Part shown: one piece after another, positions 55,148 through 63,333 of the stretch | Numbering within the stretch: the stretch's first letter is position 1 | Layout of the letters: the number at the start of each line of letters is the position of its first letter | Origin: CAUZWH01 sp965224275 | Lineage (GTDB): Bacteria; Pseudomonadota; Alphaproteobacteria; SHVV01 | DNA: 64,000 bases | Assembly: GCA_965224275.1 (NCBI GenBank) | Contig: CBDCYR010000002.1 | Span: 558,001-622,000, forward strand | Reading direction: 5' to 3' | Made by a program: the position numbers and the translations under genes | Notes under the pieces: model-generated | What the model was told of the DNA's origin: nothing | Databases searched by the model: none | What the model saw: the letters and a program-made list of their open reading frames with translations, nothing else

Positions 55148-55269
55148 AACAATGAGCGGCAGAAACCGGGAGATTAGAGAGCGCGATCGAGAAGCCTTTA
55201 CGCTTCCATCAGCGACCGCGTCAGCTGACCACTCATCACGCGCCGGTCTCCCGGCAGCGTCGACAAGCG

Positions 55270-55343
55270 TGGCTGGGGCGGCAGGATTCGAACCTGCGGT
55301 CACGGGACCAAAGCCCATTGCCTTACCTCTTGGCTACGCCCCA
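55270..55343 (-). tRNA. tRNA-Gln (UUG)
   Basis: A complete cloverleaf of 74 bases with encoded CCA. Acceptor TGGGGCG pairs with CGCCCCA; D-arm GCC/GGC; anticodon stem ATGGG/CCCGT around the loop CTTTGGT, anticodon TTG; T-arm GCAGG TTCGAAT CCTGC. It is the only tRNA found here. Confidence 0.95.
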
Positions 55344-55407
55344 ATTTGCGTGTCGCAAACATAGGTACTTCGAGACAAACCGGCAACGATGACCGCACGA
55401 AATAAAC

Positions 55408-56552
55408 CTACCTATCAGTGCCGCTTTCCAAAGCATTTCCAACGACATTGCCAAGTTCGTCGGCCAGTAATGGCTTCATCACATAGTGGTCGATCCCAAT
55501 GATTTTCGCCTGCTCCGGCGTTAGTCGTCTTGAGTGACCCGTGCACAGGACAATCGGGATATCCCCGCGCAGCTTGCGTACCTCGACCGCCAGAACGTCT
55601 CCAGTAATCTCAGGCATAGTCTGATCAGTGACGACGAGATCAAACGCCGCCGGATCTGCACGAAAGCGATCCAGAGCATCATGGCCATTGGTTTCCCCGA
55701 CCACCGAATAACCAAGTCGCCCGAGCACCTTTTCCGCCATTTTGACGAGGTGGACTTCGTCATCGACGTCGAAATATCTCGCAGGGTCGCAATGAACTTG
55801 TAGCGCTGTGATTTGCGGCGCTCGTGCATCGTCCACGTGCCACGCAGTTCGCGGATGGCGATCTCGAGGGGAAATTCATTGCCACCGTTCCGGCGTCCCA
55901 TAACCTCGCGGATCTCCAGAAAATCTGGTTGGTCGCCTTCATCGACGTATCGTTTGATCAAGGTATCGTATTCTCGCTGCTCCGCGTCCCCCATCAATAT
56001 CGAAAAACCTTTGCCGAGCACCTCGTCCGCCGCGTAGCCAAAGATTGTCTCGGCAGTTGGGTTGAAGGTTTCAATCGTCCCGTCGGCGTCAAACGTGATA
56101 ATGCCGTCGATGACGGTTTCGACGATCGAGCGGGTGTGCTCTTCAGTGACCTGTCTGGCAGCCTCTCGACGCTCGAAATTGGTGATGTCGGCCTGGATCG
56201 AGATCGTTCCGCCTGCGGCGGTCCGGTATTCGTTGATCTGAAGACAGCGGCCATCCGCCAGATATTGTTTTATCGGGCCGGACGGCTTGCGGTGATACGC
56301 GAGACGGTCACGGACCCAATCCTCTTCTCGCTCTTGCGCGTCCGCGATCAATCCGTTGGCGGCGATGGATCGGATCATGGTCTCGAATGTCGCGCCGGGA
56401 ATGACGGGCGCAGCCGAGTCCTCGAACACGCCGCGAAACGTCTGGTTGCATAGGACCAATCGGTCATCGGCATCGAACAGCGCAATGCCCTGTTCCATGC
56501 TTTCGATCGCATCGATCAATTGCTGAGCGTTTGCCGACACCGTCATCATCAT
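55408..56552 (-). pseudogene. PAS-PAS...receiver sensor gene, kinase core deleted and frameshifted
   Basis: The first frame (from ATG 56552) carries two PAS domains: one starting LIDAIESMEQGIALFDADDR and one starting VETVIDGIITFDADGTIETF. The second PAS ends with FIATLRDIS. At that point (near 55755-55800) another frame takes over with FDVDDEVHLVKMAEKVLGRL, a receiver with the phospho-Asp in LVVTDQTMPEI and the lysine in YVMKPL. No HisKA or ATPase domain lies between. This looks like a hybrid histidine kinase that lost its core in one deletion. The first frame runs on to 55521 with meaningless sequence. Confidence 0.78.
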
Positions 56553-56656
56553 CCCCCGGCCATGGTCGTTCGTATGAACAACAATCCCGCGCCAATGCGC
56601 GTGTAGTCGGACGCAACCCGAATCCCCTCTATGCGCGGCCGCCGTGTTTGTCAATT

Positions 56657-56725
56657 CGTTCAGACAATATTGCTATCCGGCGTGAATGAGCTTGACGTTC
56701 ATTCTGTGAACGGTATAGCGTTCAC
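56657..56725 (+). promoter_or_regulatory. cluster of CGTTCA/TGAACG half-sites
   Basis: CGTTCA at 56657-56662, 56696-56701 and 56719-56724, and TGAACG at 56707-56712. They form two overlapping dyads: CGTTCA-N5-TGAACG and GTGAACG-N6-CGTTCAC. The site lies 30-100 bases upstream of the winged-helix gene and looks like an operator, possibly autoregulatory. Confidence 0.55.
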
Positions 56726-56754
56726 GCGACGAACGCGGGCACGATCAAGGCGCT

Positions 56755-57402
56755 GTGTTGAGTGATTCTGAGCGAAGTTTAGCAGACCTGGACGCGGAGG
56801 CCGAGATAACGCTCGGTTTGCTTGACGCGGTCGACTCCGACAGCGCGGTATCGCAGCGATCCCTCGCCCGCGATCTCGGTATCGCGCTGGGACTGACGAA
56901 TGCCTATATCAAACGGTGTATTCGTAAGGGGTGGATCAAGGTTACCCAGGCACCGGCTAATCGATATGCCTACTACATCACCCCCAAGGGTTTGGCTGAA
57001 AAAGGCCGACTCACGACGCGGTATCTCGCTTATTCGCTACAGTTTTACCGCCAAGCTCGCAACGAACTCGATGATCTGTTGGCGATCTGTGCAAAACGGC
57101 GTTGGCGTCGCATTGCTTTGGCGGGCGTAAGCGAACTTGCTGAGATTGCCATGCTGTGCGCGATGCAGCACAACGCGGATGTGATCTGCGTCGTGCATGA
57201 AAAATCGACCTCAAAATCTTTTCGCGGCGCGCCGGTGTGTCGCACTTATGACGAGCTGCCGACGGTCGACGTTATTATCGTCACCGCATTGAACCACCGC
57301 CAGTCCGTCTTCGAGGCCGCCTGCACCGCCTTATCTGACGAGCGCGTTCTTACCCCGGCGCTGCTTAAGATCAAACGCGGCATGGAAAACAAGGGGAGTT
57401 AG
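56755..57402 (+). CDS. winged-helix regulator with Rossmann-like C domain
   Basis: A 215-residue protein. N-terminal MarR-like winged helix (SQRSLARDLGIALGLTNAYI then RCIRKGWIKV and YYITPKGLAEKGRL, residues 30-95). The C-terminal part (about 120-200) resembles a nucleotide/CoA-binding Rossmann fold (RRIALAGVSELAEIAML, ADVICVVHE, VDVIIVTAL). This type occurs with RfaH/NusG-like genes in alphaproteobacterial polysaccharide regions. GTG at 56755 or TTG at 56758. It is 3 bases before the NusG-like gene. Confidence 0.8.
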   Translation: MLSDSERSLADLDAEAEITLGLLDAVDSDSAVSQRSLARDLGIALGLTNAYIKRCIRKGWIKVTQAPANRYAYYITPKGLAEKGRLTTRYLAYSLQFYRQARNELDDLLAICAKRRWRRIALAGVSELAEIAMLCAMQHNADVICVVHEKSTSKSFRGAPVCRTYDELPTVDVIIVTALNHRQSVFEAACTALSDERVLTPALLKIKRGMENKGS

Positions 57403-57405
57403 GCT

Positions 57406-57915
57406 GTGTCGCGATGGTACTGCGTCTACACTCAACCTCAGCTTGAGCTCTGGGCACGGAGCAACCTTTGGGAGCGCGGGTTTGACGTCTACCTGCCGCA
57501 GGTGCTGAAGCGGCGGCGGCACGCGCGTCGGACCGATTACGTGCCACGCGCCCTATTCCCGCGTTACTTATTCGTTCAAGCCGATATCGAGACTGGCGGA
57601 CAGCGCGCGCTCCGTAGTGCAAAAGGCGTGGTCGACATATTGCGTTGTGGCAACGGCGACGCACCGGCACCGGTTGACGACGCCATCATTGAGGCCATTC
57701 GTCGCCGCGAAAACGATAAGGGATACGTCGAGCTGAATGAGCTTGACGGACTCAGAAAAGGTGATCGCGTACGGATCGTCGAGGGCGCCCTGTGCGACCA
57801 GGTCGGTCTGTTTGAAAACCTGGGCGACGATCAGCGCGTTATGATTCTGTTGGATCTCCTAGGGCGCGCGGTTCGAGCACGAATCCCACAGCAAAATATC
57901 GAACGCGTGCGTTAG
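57406..57915 (+). CDS. NusG/RfaH-like transcription elongation factor
   Basis: A 169-residue NusG paralogue. The N-terminal NGN domain has WYCVYTQPQLELWARSNL and FPRYLFVQADIE; the C-terminal KOW domain has LRKGDRVRIVEGALCDQVGLF (quoted in part). Specialised paralogues of this size (RfaH) promote expression of long surface-polysaccharide operons. It is paired with the winged-helix gene and sits near wecA-like and wlbA-like genes, which supports that role. Confidence 0.88.
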   Translation: MSRWYCVYTQPQLELWARSNLWERGFDVYLPQVLKRRRHARRTDYVPRALFPRYLFVQADIETGGQRALRSAKGVVDILRCGNGDAPAPVDDAIIEAIRRRENDKGYVELNELDGLRKGDRVRIVEGALCDQVGLFENLGDDQRVMILLDLLGRAVRARIPQQNIERVR

Positions 57916-57923
57916 CAAGACAC

Positions 57924-58976
57924 CTAAAGACTGATCGAAACGCTGGTCGAGGCCGGGCCTTGGCGCGCACGCAGGTAACTCAAGCTCATGACAATGCCAT
58001 AGCCGGACAACGCGACGACGATCCAGATAAGCGTACGTGTGGGGTATACCATCGCCAGAACGCACGGGACGCCAACGATCGCAAGATACACCGCGACGGA
58101 CCAGGGCCAACCGACCAAGCGCTGGATACGATGGTGCAAATGGTTGCGATCCGACCGTAGTGGTGAGCGGCCGGAAAGCCCGCGAACCAGCATCAGTCGC
58201 AGGGTGTCGATGACCGGGACGAGAAACCACAGCATGACCATATCTGCGGGTACGCGAGCAAATCCCACCCCGTAAACGTAAAGCGTCACGAGTCCGATCG
58301 CGATGCCGATCGCATAAGCGCCGGAATCGCCGAGGAACAATCGACCGGCTAAATTAAACACCAGAGCAATGAGCAATGAGATCAGAAATACGATCAGGAG
58401 AGGGACCATGTGCGGCGGCGCGCTCAACAGAAGGAGTGCCACCCAAAGAACGGATAAACCGATTGCGAGGCCATTTTCACCGTCCGCCATGTTAATCGCA
58501 TTCTGCAATCCAACTAAGCAGAGAACCGTGAACAGAGCCGATACCGCCAACACAGGAACAATCAGCGGTGATGTTCCAAAATAGATCGCATTGGGCAGAA
58601 AACTGAATTTGAGGAAGGTGACGTCGAGAGCCGGCACCACCCATAAGAATGCTAGGCAGGCGACGGTGGATACACCCAGTCGCATGGCTGGTTTCAAGTG
58701 CCGCCGATCATCGAGCAGGCCAACGATAAAAAATCCAAGGATGGCAACGCCCAAAATCCCGAACAAGGGTGCAAACTCGCTCGTTAGCGACGTGCCAATC
58801 GCCATCGCTGCAACGGGAAGCATGACCGCAATGCCGCCGACCAACGGAGTCTCGTCGCGGTGGATCTTGCGCGACCCGTCGGGCCGGTCGACGATGTCGA
58901 GCCAATGGCCCAACCGCTTCGCGAGCAGGCAAAGAATTAACGTTGCGAGCGCGAGGGACGCGTAGATCAGAATCAT
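57924..58976 (-). CDS. WecA/MraY-type undecaprenyl-phosphate glycosyl-1-phosphate transferase
   Basis: A 350-residue polytopic membrane enzyme. It has DRPDGSRKIHRDETPLVGG (about 33-52), the catalytic NAINMADGENGLA, LFLGDSGAYAIG, and DRNHLHHRIQ near the C terminus. It moves a sugar-1-phosphate to undecaprenyl phosphate to start surface-polysaccharide synthesis. Divergent from the oxidoreductase gene and convergent with the NusG-like gene. Confidence 0.9.
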   Translation of the reverse strand: MILIYASLALATLILCLLAKRLGHWLDIVDRPDGSRKIHRDETPLVGGIAVMLPVAAMAIGTSLTSEFAPLFGILGVAILGFFIVGLLDDRRHLKPAMRLGVSTVACLAFLWVVPALDVTFLKFSFLPNAIYFGTSPLIVPVLAVSALFTVLCLVGLQNAINMADGENGLAIGLSVLWVALLLLSAPPHMVPLLIVFLISLLIALVFNLAGRLFLGDSGAYAIGIAIGLVTLYVYGVGFARVPADMVMLWFLVPVIDTLRLMLVRGLSGRSPLRSDRNHLHHRIQRLVGWPWSVAVYLAIVGVPCVLAMVYPTRTLIWIVVALSGYGIVMSLSYLRARQGPASTSVSISL

Positions 58977-59170
58977 GTCGGGCAGCGCATTACGCTGTGG
59001 TATCCAAGCTATTGAGGCTCGCCGCAGCCCGGAGAATACCGCAAGCGCCGCAGGGCTTAAAGAGCGGGATTTTTCACCCCACCGCGATGTCGGCGAGCTG
59101 AGGCGAGGCGCAGACCCGCCCGTACGCTACTTGAACAAACTCGACGAACAGAGGCGACCGGATAATCACT

Positions 59171-60169
59171 ATGAGCCAGAATCACGCGAGAATAGGTGTT
59201 GTCGGGACCGGCTATTGGGGGCGCAATCTTCTGCGCAACTTTGATCGTCTTGGCGCTCTGGCCGCCTTTGCCGACTCCGCTCTTGATATCCGAGTTCAAA
59301 CAAGCGGTGAATATCCCCAAGCCATGCCGTTCGATACGCTAGATATGATGTTGGCCAAAGCGGACCTGGACGGGGTTGTCATCGCGACTCCGCCGGCAAC
59401 CCATGGCAGCCTAGCGCGAGCGGCGCTTGGCGCTGGTAAGCATGTGTTCGTCGAGAAACCGCTCTGTCTCAATGTGGATGAAGCTGAAGCACTAAATCGG
59501 TTAGCCCGAGAGACCGGGCGAGTACTCATGGTCGGGCACCTGCTGCTTTATCATCCTGCCTTTCGCGCTGCTAAGAAGTTGGTCGACAGCGGCGAAATCG
59601 GCAAGTTGCGCTACGTCTACTCGAACCGGCTGAACCTCGGGAAGATTCGTCGTGAAGAAAACGCCCTGTGGTCTTTCGCACCACACGACATCTCCATGAT
59701 TCTGTCTTTGACAGGCGAAATGCCGAAGTGGGTGACAGCTACCGGGGGACACTATCTGTCGTCCGACGTGGCCGATACGACGCTTTCCAAAATGGAGTTC
59801 AGCGGCGGCGTCCAGGCGCATATCTTTGTCTCCTGGCTTCACCCCTACAAGGACCACCGACTTGTTGTAATTGCCGAAAACGGCATGATCGCGTTCAACG
59901 ATACGCTTAGCGGGCCTGAAAAAGTGTTGCTGTACCGACATGCGGTCGGCGTCGAAAACGACACTCCAACCGTTAACCGGGCGGACGCTAAACCAGTCGC
60001 CTACGGCGAGGACGAACCTTTGAAGCTGGAGTGTCAGACTTTCCTAGACGCGGTGGCCGGCGGTGCCCCACCGCCATCATCTGGAGATGAAGGGACTCGC
60101 GTACTGCGGGTACTCGATGCGTGTCAGCGAGCGATCGATTCGGGAACGCGGATCGACCTGGCGATGTAG
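59171..60169 (+). CDS. Gfo/Idh/MocA oxidoreductase, WlbA-like
   Basis: A 332-residue NAD-dependent sugar dehydrogenase. N-terminal motif GVVGTGYWGRNLLRNF, EKPLCL (about 97), and HLLLYHPAF with the conserved lysine/His region. These features resemble UDP-N-acetylglucosaminuronate 3-dehydrogenase (WlbA). The substrate is inferred. It stands alone; the usual aminotransferase and acetyltransferase partners are not in the window. Confidence 0.85.
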   Translation: MSQNHARIGVVGTGYWGRNLLRNFDRLGALAAFADSALDIRVQTSGEYPQAMPFDTLDMMLAKADLDGVVIATPPATHGSLARAALGAGKHVFVEKPLCLNVDEAEALNRLARETGRVLMVGHLLLYHPAFRAAKKLVDSGEIGKLRYVYSNRLNLGKIRREENALWSFAPHDISMILSLTGEMPKWVTATGGHYLSSDVADTTLSKMEFSGGVQAHIFVSWLHPYKDHRLVVIAENGMIAFNDTLSGPEKVLLYRHAVGVENDTPTVNRADAKPVAYGEDEPLKLECQTFLDAVAGGAPPPSSGDEGTRVLRVLDACQRAIDSGTRIDLAM

Positions 60170-60315
60170 CTGAGTCTACCTCCGGCTTCCATATGTTCGC
60201 CGCACCAATTGGGGAGGGGCGCCAGGGGGCTATAGGAAAAATCGAAGAACAACCCCATGCAAAGGCGCAAATTAGGACTGGCCAAGACCTACATTAGCGT
60301 GCATTTTCCTAACAC

Positions 60316-60677
60316 GTGATCAAGCCCACGCTACCTATACCACCCCACCCATCCCCCTCGTCTTCCGACAAGCACGCGTGCGATCAGGCCATCGATCTCG
60401 ATTTGCATGTCGAGAATCAGATCGCCACGATGCTGTGGCTTCCCGATGGGATAGACCGAAATGAGCGCGAACGCCGCCTGTCAGCGGCGTTCGCTATGCT
60501 CAAAGGAATCGACCCACAGAACGAACTCGGGCGGATGCTTGGCACGCAGATGGTCGCGACCCACGAGGCGGCGCTGCGGCGCGAAGACCCGATGCGGAAC
60601 GCCCTGCCGTTCACCGGCGGTCAAGGGGAAGCGTACACTGGACACACTCAGACTAGCAAACGTCCCATGCCACAAAC
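60316..60677 (+). pseudogene. chimera of two small alphaproteobacterial genes
   Basis: The GTG frame at 60316 begins like a conserved small protein (IDLDLHVENQIATMLWLPDG and MVATHEAAL, residues 20-90). At about 60571 that similarity ends. In the +2 frame (60461 series) the sequence continues as RCGAKTRCGTPCRSPAVKGK, the N terminus of an HGG-type small protein that normally lies before the first gene. Both are truncated and the order is reversed, so the locus was rearranged. The IS91-like copy 3 follows directly. Confidence 0.65.
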
Positions 60678-60684
60678 TCTTAAG

Positions 60685-60716
60685 GCTTAGGCAGATTCGG
60701 CAGAATCTGCCTAAGC
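60685..60716 (-). other. oriIS-like hairpin, copy 3
   Basis: The same perfect 14-bp stem with a 4-base loop, near the 3' tip of copy 3. Confidence 0.75.
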
Positions 60717-60978
60717 TGTTTGAACGAGGCCGTGGGCCGCGAGTGTAGGTGTCAGCCTATGTGGAAAGTGCGTTGATGCCTGCGCCGGGGCGGGTGGTCA
60801 CTATCGTTGGGACGCGTGAGACGAGGCTTCCGACCAGCATTTATATTTTTTCGACAGCTGATTGCCGACGGTAGAGACACTTTTCGTTGGCGATTGCCTT
60901 GTGTTCGTAATTGAGCGCACGCCGACCGGTTCGCCGACGCGATGACGACGTTTGCCGATCCGGATGGGATCCGATGTT

Positions 60979-62226
60979 TCATGGTTTCGCGTCCTGCGCC
61001 GGTTGAGCGGGGGGAGGGTCTCGTGAAGAGAACGGATCGTACCGGCGGGAGATTTCCCGGATTTTCCGCAATTCGCCGCCACAGTGCGGGCAGGGAACGG
61101 GCGCGATCCCGGTCTCCAGGCCGCTATTGCGGTGGTCGTCCTCCTCGCCGTCATGGGTTACGGCTGTATGCGCCTGGAGGCCGTTTACACCCAGCGCCTC
61201 GCGCGCGACTTCGAGGGTCTTGGCACGGCTTCCATTGGCAAGGATTCCGAAGTGGCGGATGCGATGCAGTCCGTTTGGCAGGACATGCAACAGGAACCGG
61301 CGGATGAACTCGTCGGCGGTGATGGTGGCCGTGCCGTAGCGGGGTTTCCTTTGCCCCGGACTGGTCGGCTTGCGGCAACGGAAGGAGATGTTCTGTCCAT
61401 CGCAGGCGATGATGCGGCTGTCGCCGATGGCAATTCTGTGCGTGTATCGGGAGAGATAGCGGAAGACCTGTTCGGCATCGCGAAAGGGTCGTTTGGCGTA
61501 GACGATCCAGTTCTTGCCGCGGGCGGCCACGAGGGTGGCGTGGAACTCTCCGGGATTGGCGAGATGGGCGATGCCGCCATGAAATTCGATTTTCCCGCGT
61601 GCATGGGCGCGGGTGAGCTCCTCAAGGAAGCGGCGCCGGAACAGGCTGGCGAGGACCTTGACCGGGGCCAGGAAGGTGCCGCTTCCGGTCTTCCATTGGC
61701 CGGTTGCGACATCGAAGCCGGCGTTAGGCACGACGATATGCAGATGCGGATGGAAGCCGAGCTTCTGGTCCCAAGTGTGGAGGACCGCGGTGCCGCCGAT
61801 ACGCAGTCCACCGTGACGGTCGTCCTCGGCGATGGTGCGCAGGGTCTCGGCGGCGGTGCGAAACAGGATGTTGAACACGACCTTGCGGTTGCAAAAGGCG
61901 ATCCCGCTGACTTCTTTGGGCAACGAAAATACAACGTGGAAGTACGGCACCGGCAGGATATCGGCGGCGCGCGCCTCCAGCCATTGCCTTGCGGCAAGCC
62001 CCTGGCAGGACGGGCAGTGGCGGTTGCGGCACGAGTTGTAGAGCGGATGCTCGCGCCTGCAGCCGTCGCATTGATACATGTGGCCACCGAGTACGGACGT
62101 CCGGCAGGACTCGATCGCGGCCATGACCTTGAGGCGTCCGGCGTCAAGCTGGCCGGCCAGGCGCCGCCGGTAATCTGCGCCGGCGCGGCGGAAAATATCA
62201 GCCACGCCGGCGTCTTTGCGCTTCAC
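60979..62226 (-). CDS. IS91-family transposase, copy 3
   Basis: 415 residues, full length, with the HUH (HPHLHIV) and tyrosine (YLSRYTHR) motifs and the zinc region intact. It differs from copy 1 by one residue (Ile instead of Val). GTG start at 62226. Confidence 0.95.
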   Translation of the reverse strand: MKRKDAGVADIFRRAGADYRRRLAGQLDAGRLKVMAAIESCRTSVLGGHMYQCDGCRREHPLYNSCRNRHCPSCQGLAARQWLEARAADILPVPYFHVVFSLPKEVSGIAFCNRKVVFNILFRTAAETLRTIAEDDRHGGLRIGGTAVLHTWDQKLGFHPHLHIVVPNAGFDVATGQWKTGSGTFLAPVKVLASLFRRRFLEELTRAHARGKIEFHGGIAHLANPGEFHATLVAARGKNWIVYAKRPFRDAEQVFRYLSRYTHRIAIGDSRIIACDGQNISFRCRKPTSPGQRKPRYGTATITADEFIRRFLLHVLPNGLHRIRHFGILANGSRAKTLEVAREALGVNGLQAHTAVTHDGEEDDHRNSGLETGIAPVPCPHCGGELRKIREISRRYDPFSSRDPPPAQPAQDAKP

Positions 62227-62232
62227 GGCGCC

Positions 62233-63108
62233 TCAGGCGTCGATCAGGTCGAAGCCCGAGAGCGGATGGTCGAGGGTCTCGAACATCTTGCCGGTGGCGC
62301 GGGCGTAGCCGCGCGTCGTGTCGGCATTCCGGTGACCCAGGACATCCTGGATGACATCGATGTTGCCGCCACGCTCATGCCAGTGGGTGGCGGCCGAATG
62401 CCTCAAGCTATGGAAGGTATGGCAGCCGTCGACGCCGGCCTTGCGGCAGGCCTTCTTAAAGGCAACACGCAGGGTATCGATCTTGAGAGGCACCTCCGGC
62501 GACTCACCGTAGAACAGCCACGTGACCGGTCGTGGAAAGAGGTTCTTGCAGTAACGCCGCAGGTATTCGACGAGCCCGTCGGGAAGCGGCGCCATGCGCT
62601 CGGCGCCGCCCTTGCCGGAACGGATGTGCAGAAGCCGTTTGTCCGACTTGATGTCGATGAGTTGCACCTCAACAGTTTCCGAGATGCGGAGACCGGCGCC
62701 ATAGGCAAGAACCGTCGCGGCCCGATAACGGAGGTCGGAGATGGCGAGGATCAAGCGCTCGACCTCCTTCTCCGCCATTGACCGGGGCAGTTTGCGGGGC
62801 CTCTTGCGGTAACGGAGCCCGTCGACCATCTCGGGACGGCGCAGTGTGTCGCGATACAGGAACCTGAGCGCACCGAGGCTTACATTGGTCGTGTTCGGGT
62901 CGAGACCGCGCTCGATCCTCGCCAGCAGCCAGCTGCGGACCTCCTCGGCGTCAAGCCGGTCCGGCGGCTTGTTGTAATGTTTGTTGAGGGTCTCGATCTC
63001 GCGCAGATACATGGCCTGTGTGCTATCGGCCAGACCGGCTATGCCCATCTGTTCCATCATCCGCCCTCGAAGAGGCGATACGTATGTCGTGTCGGTGGTT
63101 TTCATCAT
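62233..63108 (-). CDS. tyrosine recombinase of IS91-like element, copy 3
   Basis: 291 residues, identical as far as compared to the copy 1 protein, with Arg, His-x-x-Arg, His and Tyr catalytic residues. ATG at 63108 preceded by GGGAG. Confidence 0.9.
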   Translation of the reverse strand: MMKTTDTTYVSPLRGRMMEQMGIAGLADSTQAMYLREIETLNKHYNKPPDRLDAEEVRSWLLARIERGLDPNTTNVSLGALRFLYRDTLRRPEMVDGLRYRKRPRKLPRSMAEKEVERLILAISDLRYRAATVLAYGAGLRISETVEVQLIDIKSDKRLLHIRSGKGGAERMAPLPDGLVEYLRRYCKNLFPRPVTWLFYGESPEVPLKIDTLRVAFKKACRKAGVDGCHTFHSLRHSAATHWHERGGNIDVIQDVLGHRNADTTRGYARATGKMFETLDHPLSGFDLIDA

Positions 63109-63333
63109 CGATCTCCCTGGCCTGAACGGCGCTCCACCGGACAATCCGGGGCTGGCCATCAGTGGGGTCGATGCTAACCGTGGGAAACCAGAAAACAGGT
63201 AGGCTCTTAGATTGCGGAACCGGCACCCGGGATCCGACACAAATCCGGCACTCCAACACCCGGAAACAAGCGCTGCACATTAGGAGGAAGGCTCAATGTC
63301 TGAAGCAAAAACTGCCGTGGAGCGGCTTCGTTC

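Larger units (their letters stand above)
60678..63333 (-). mobile_element. IS91-like element, copy 3 (inverted, full length)
   Basis: Same 2.66-kb element as copy 1 in the opposite orientation: start GAACGAAGCC at 63333, end CTTAAGA at 60678. One coding difference was noticed (Ile for Val in QNISFRC). Its two flanks do not belong to the same gene, so it marks a rearrangement, not a simple insertion. Confidence 0.92.
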
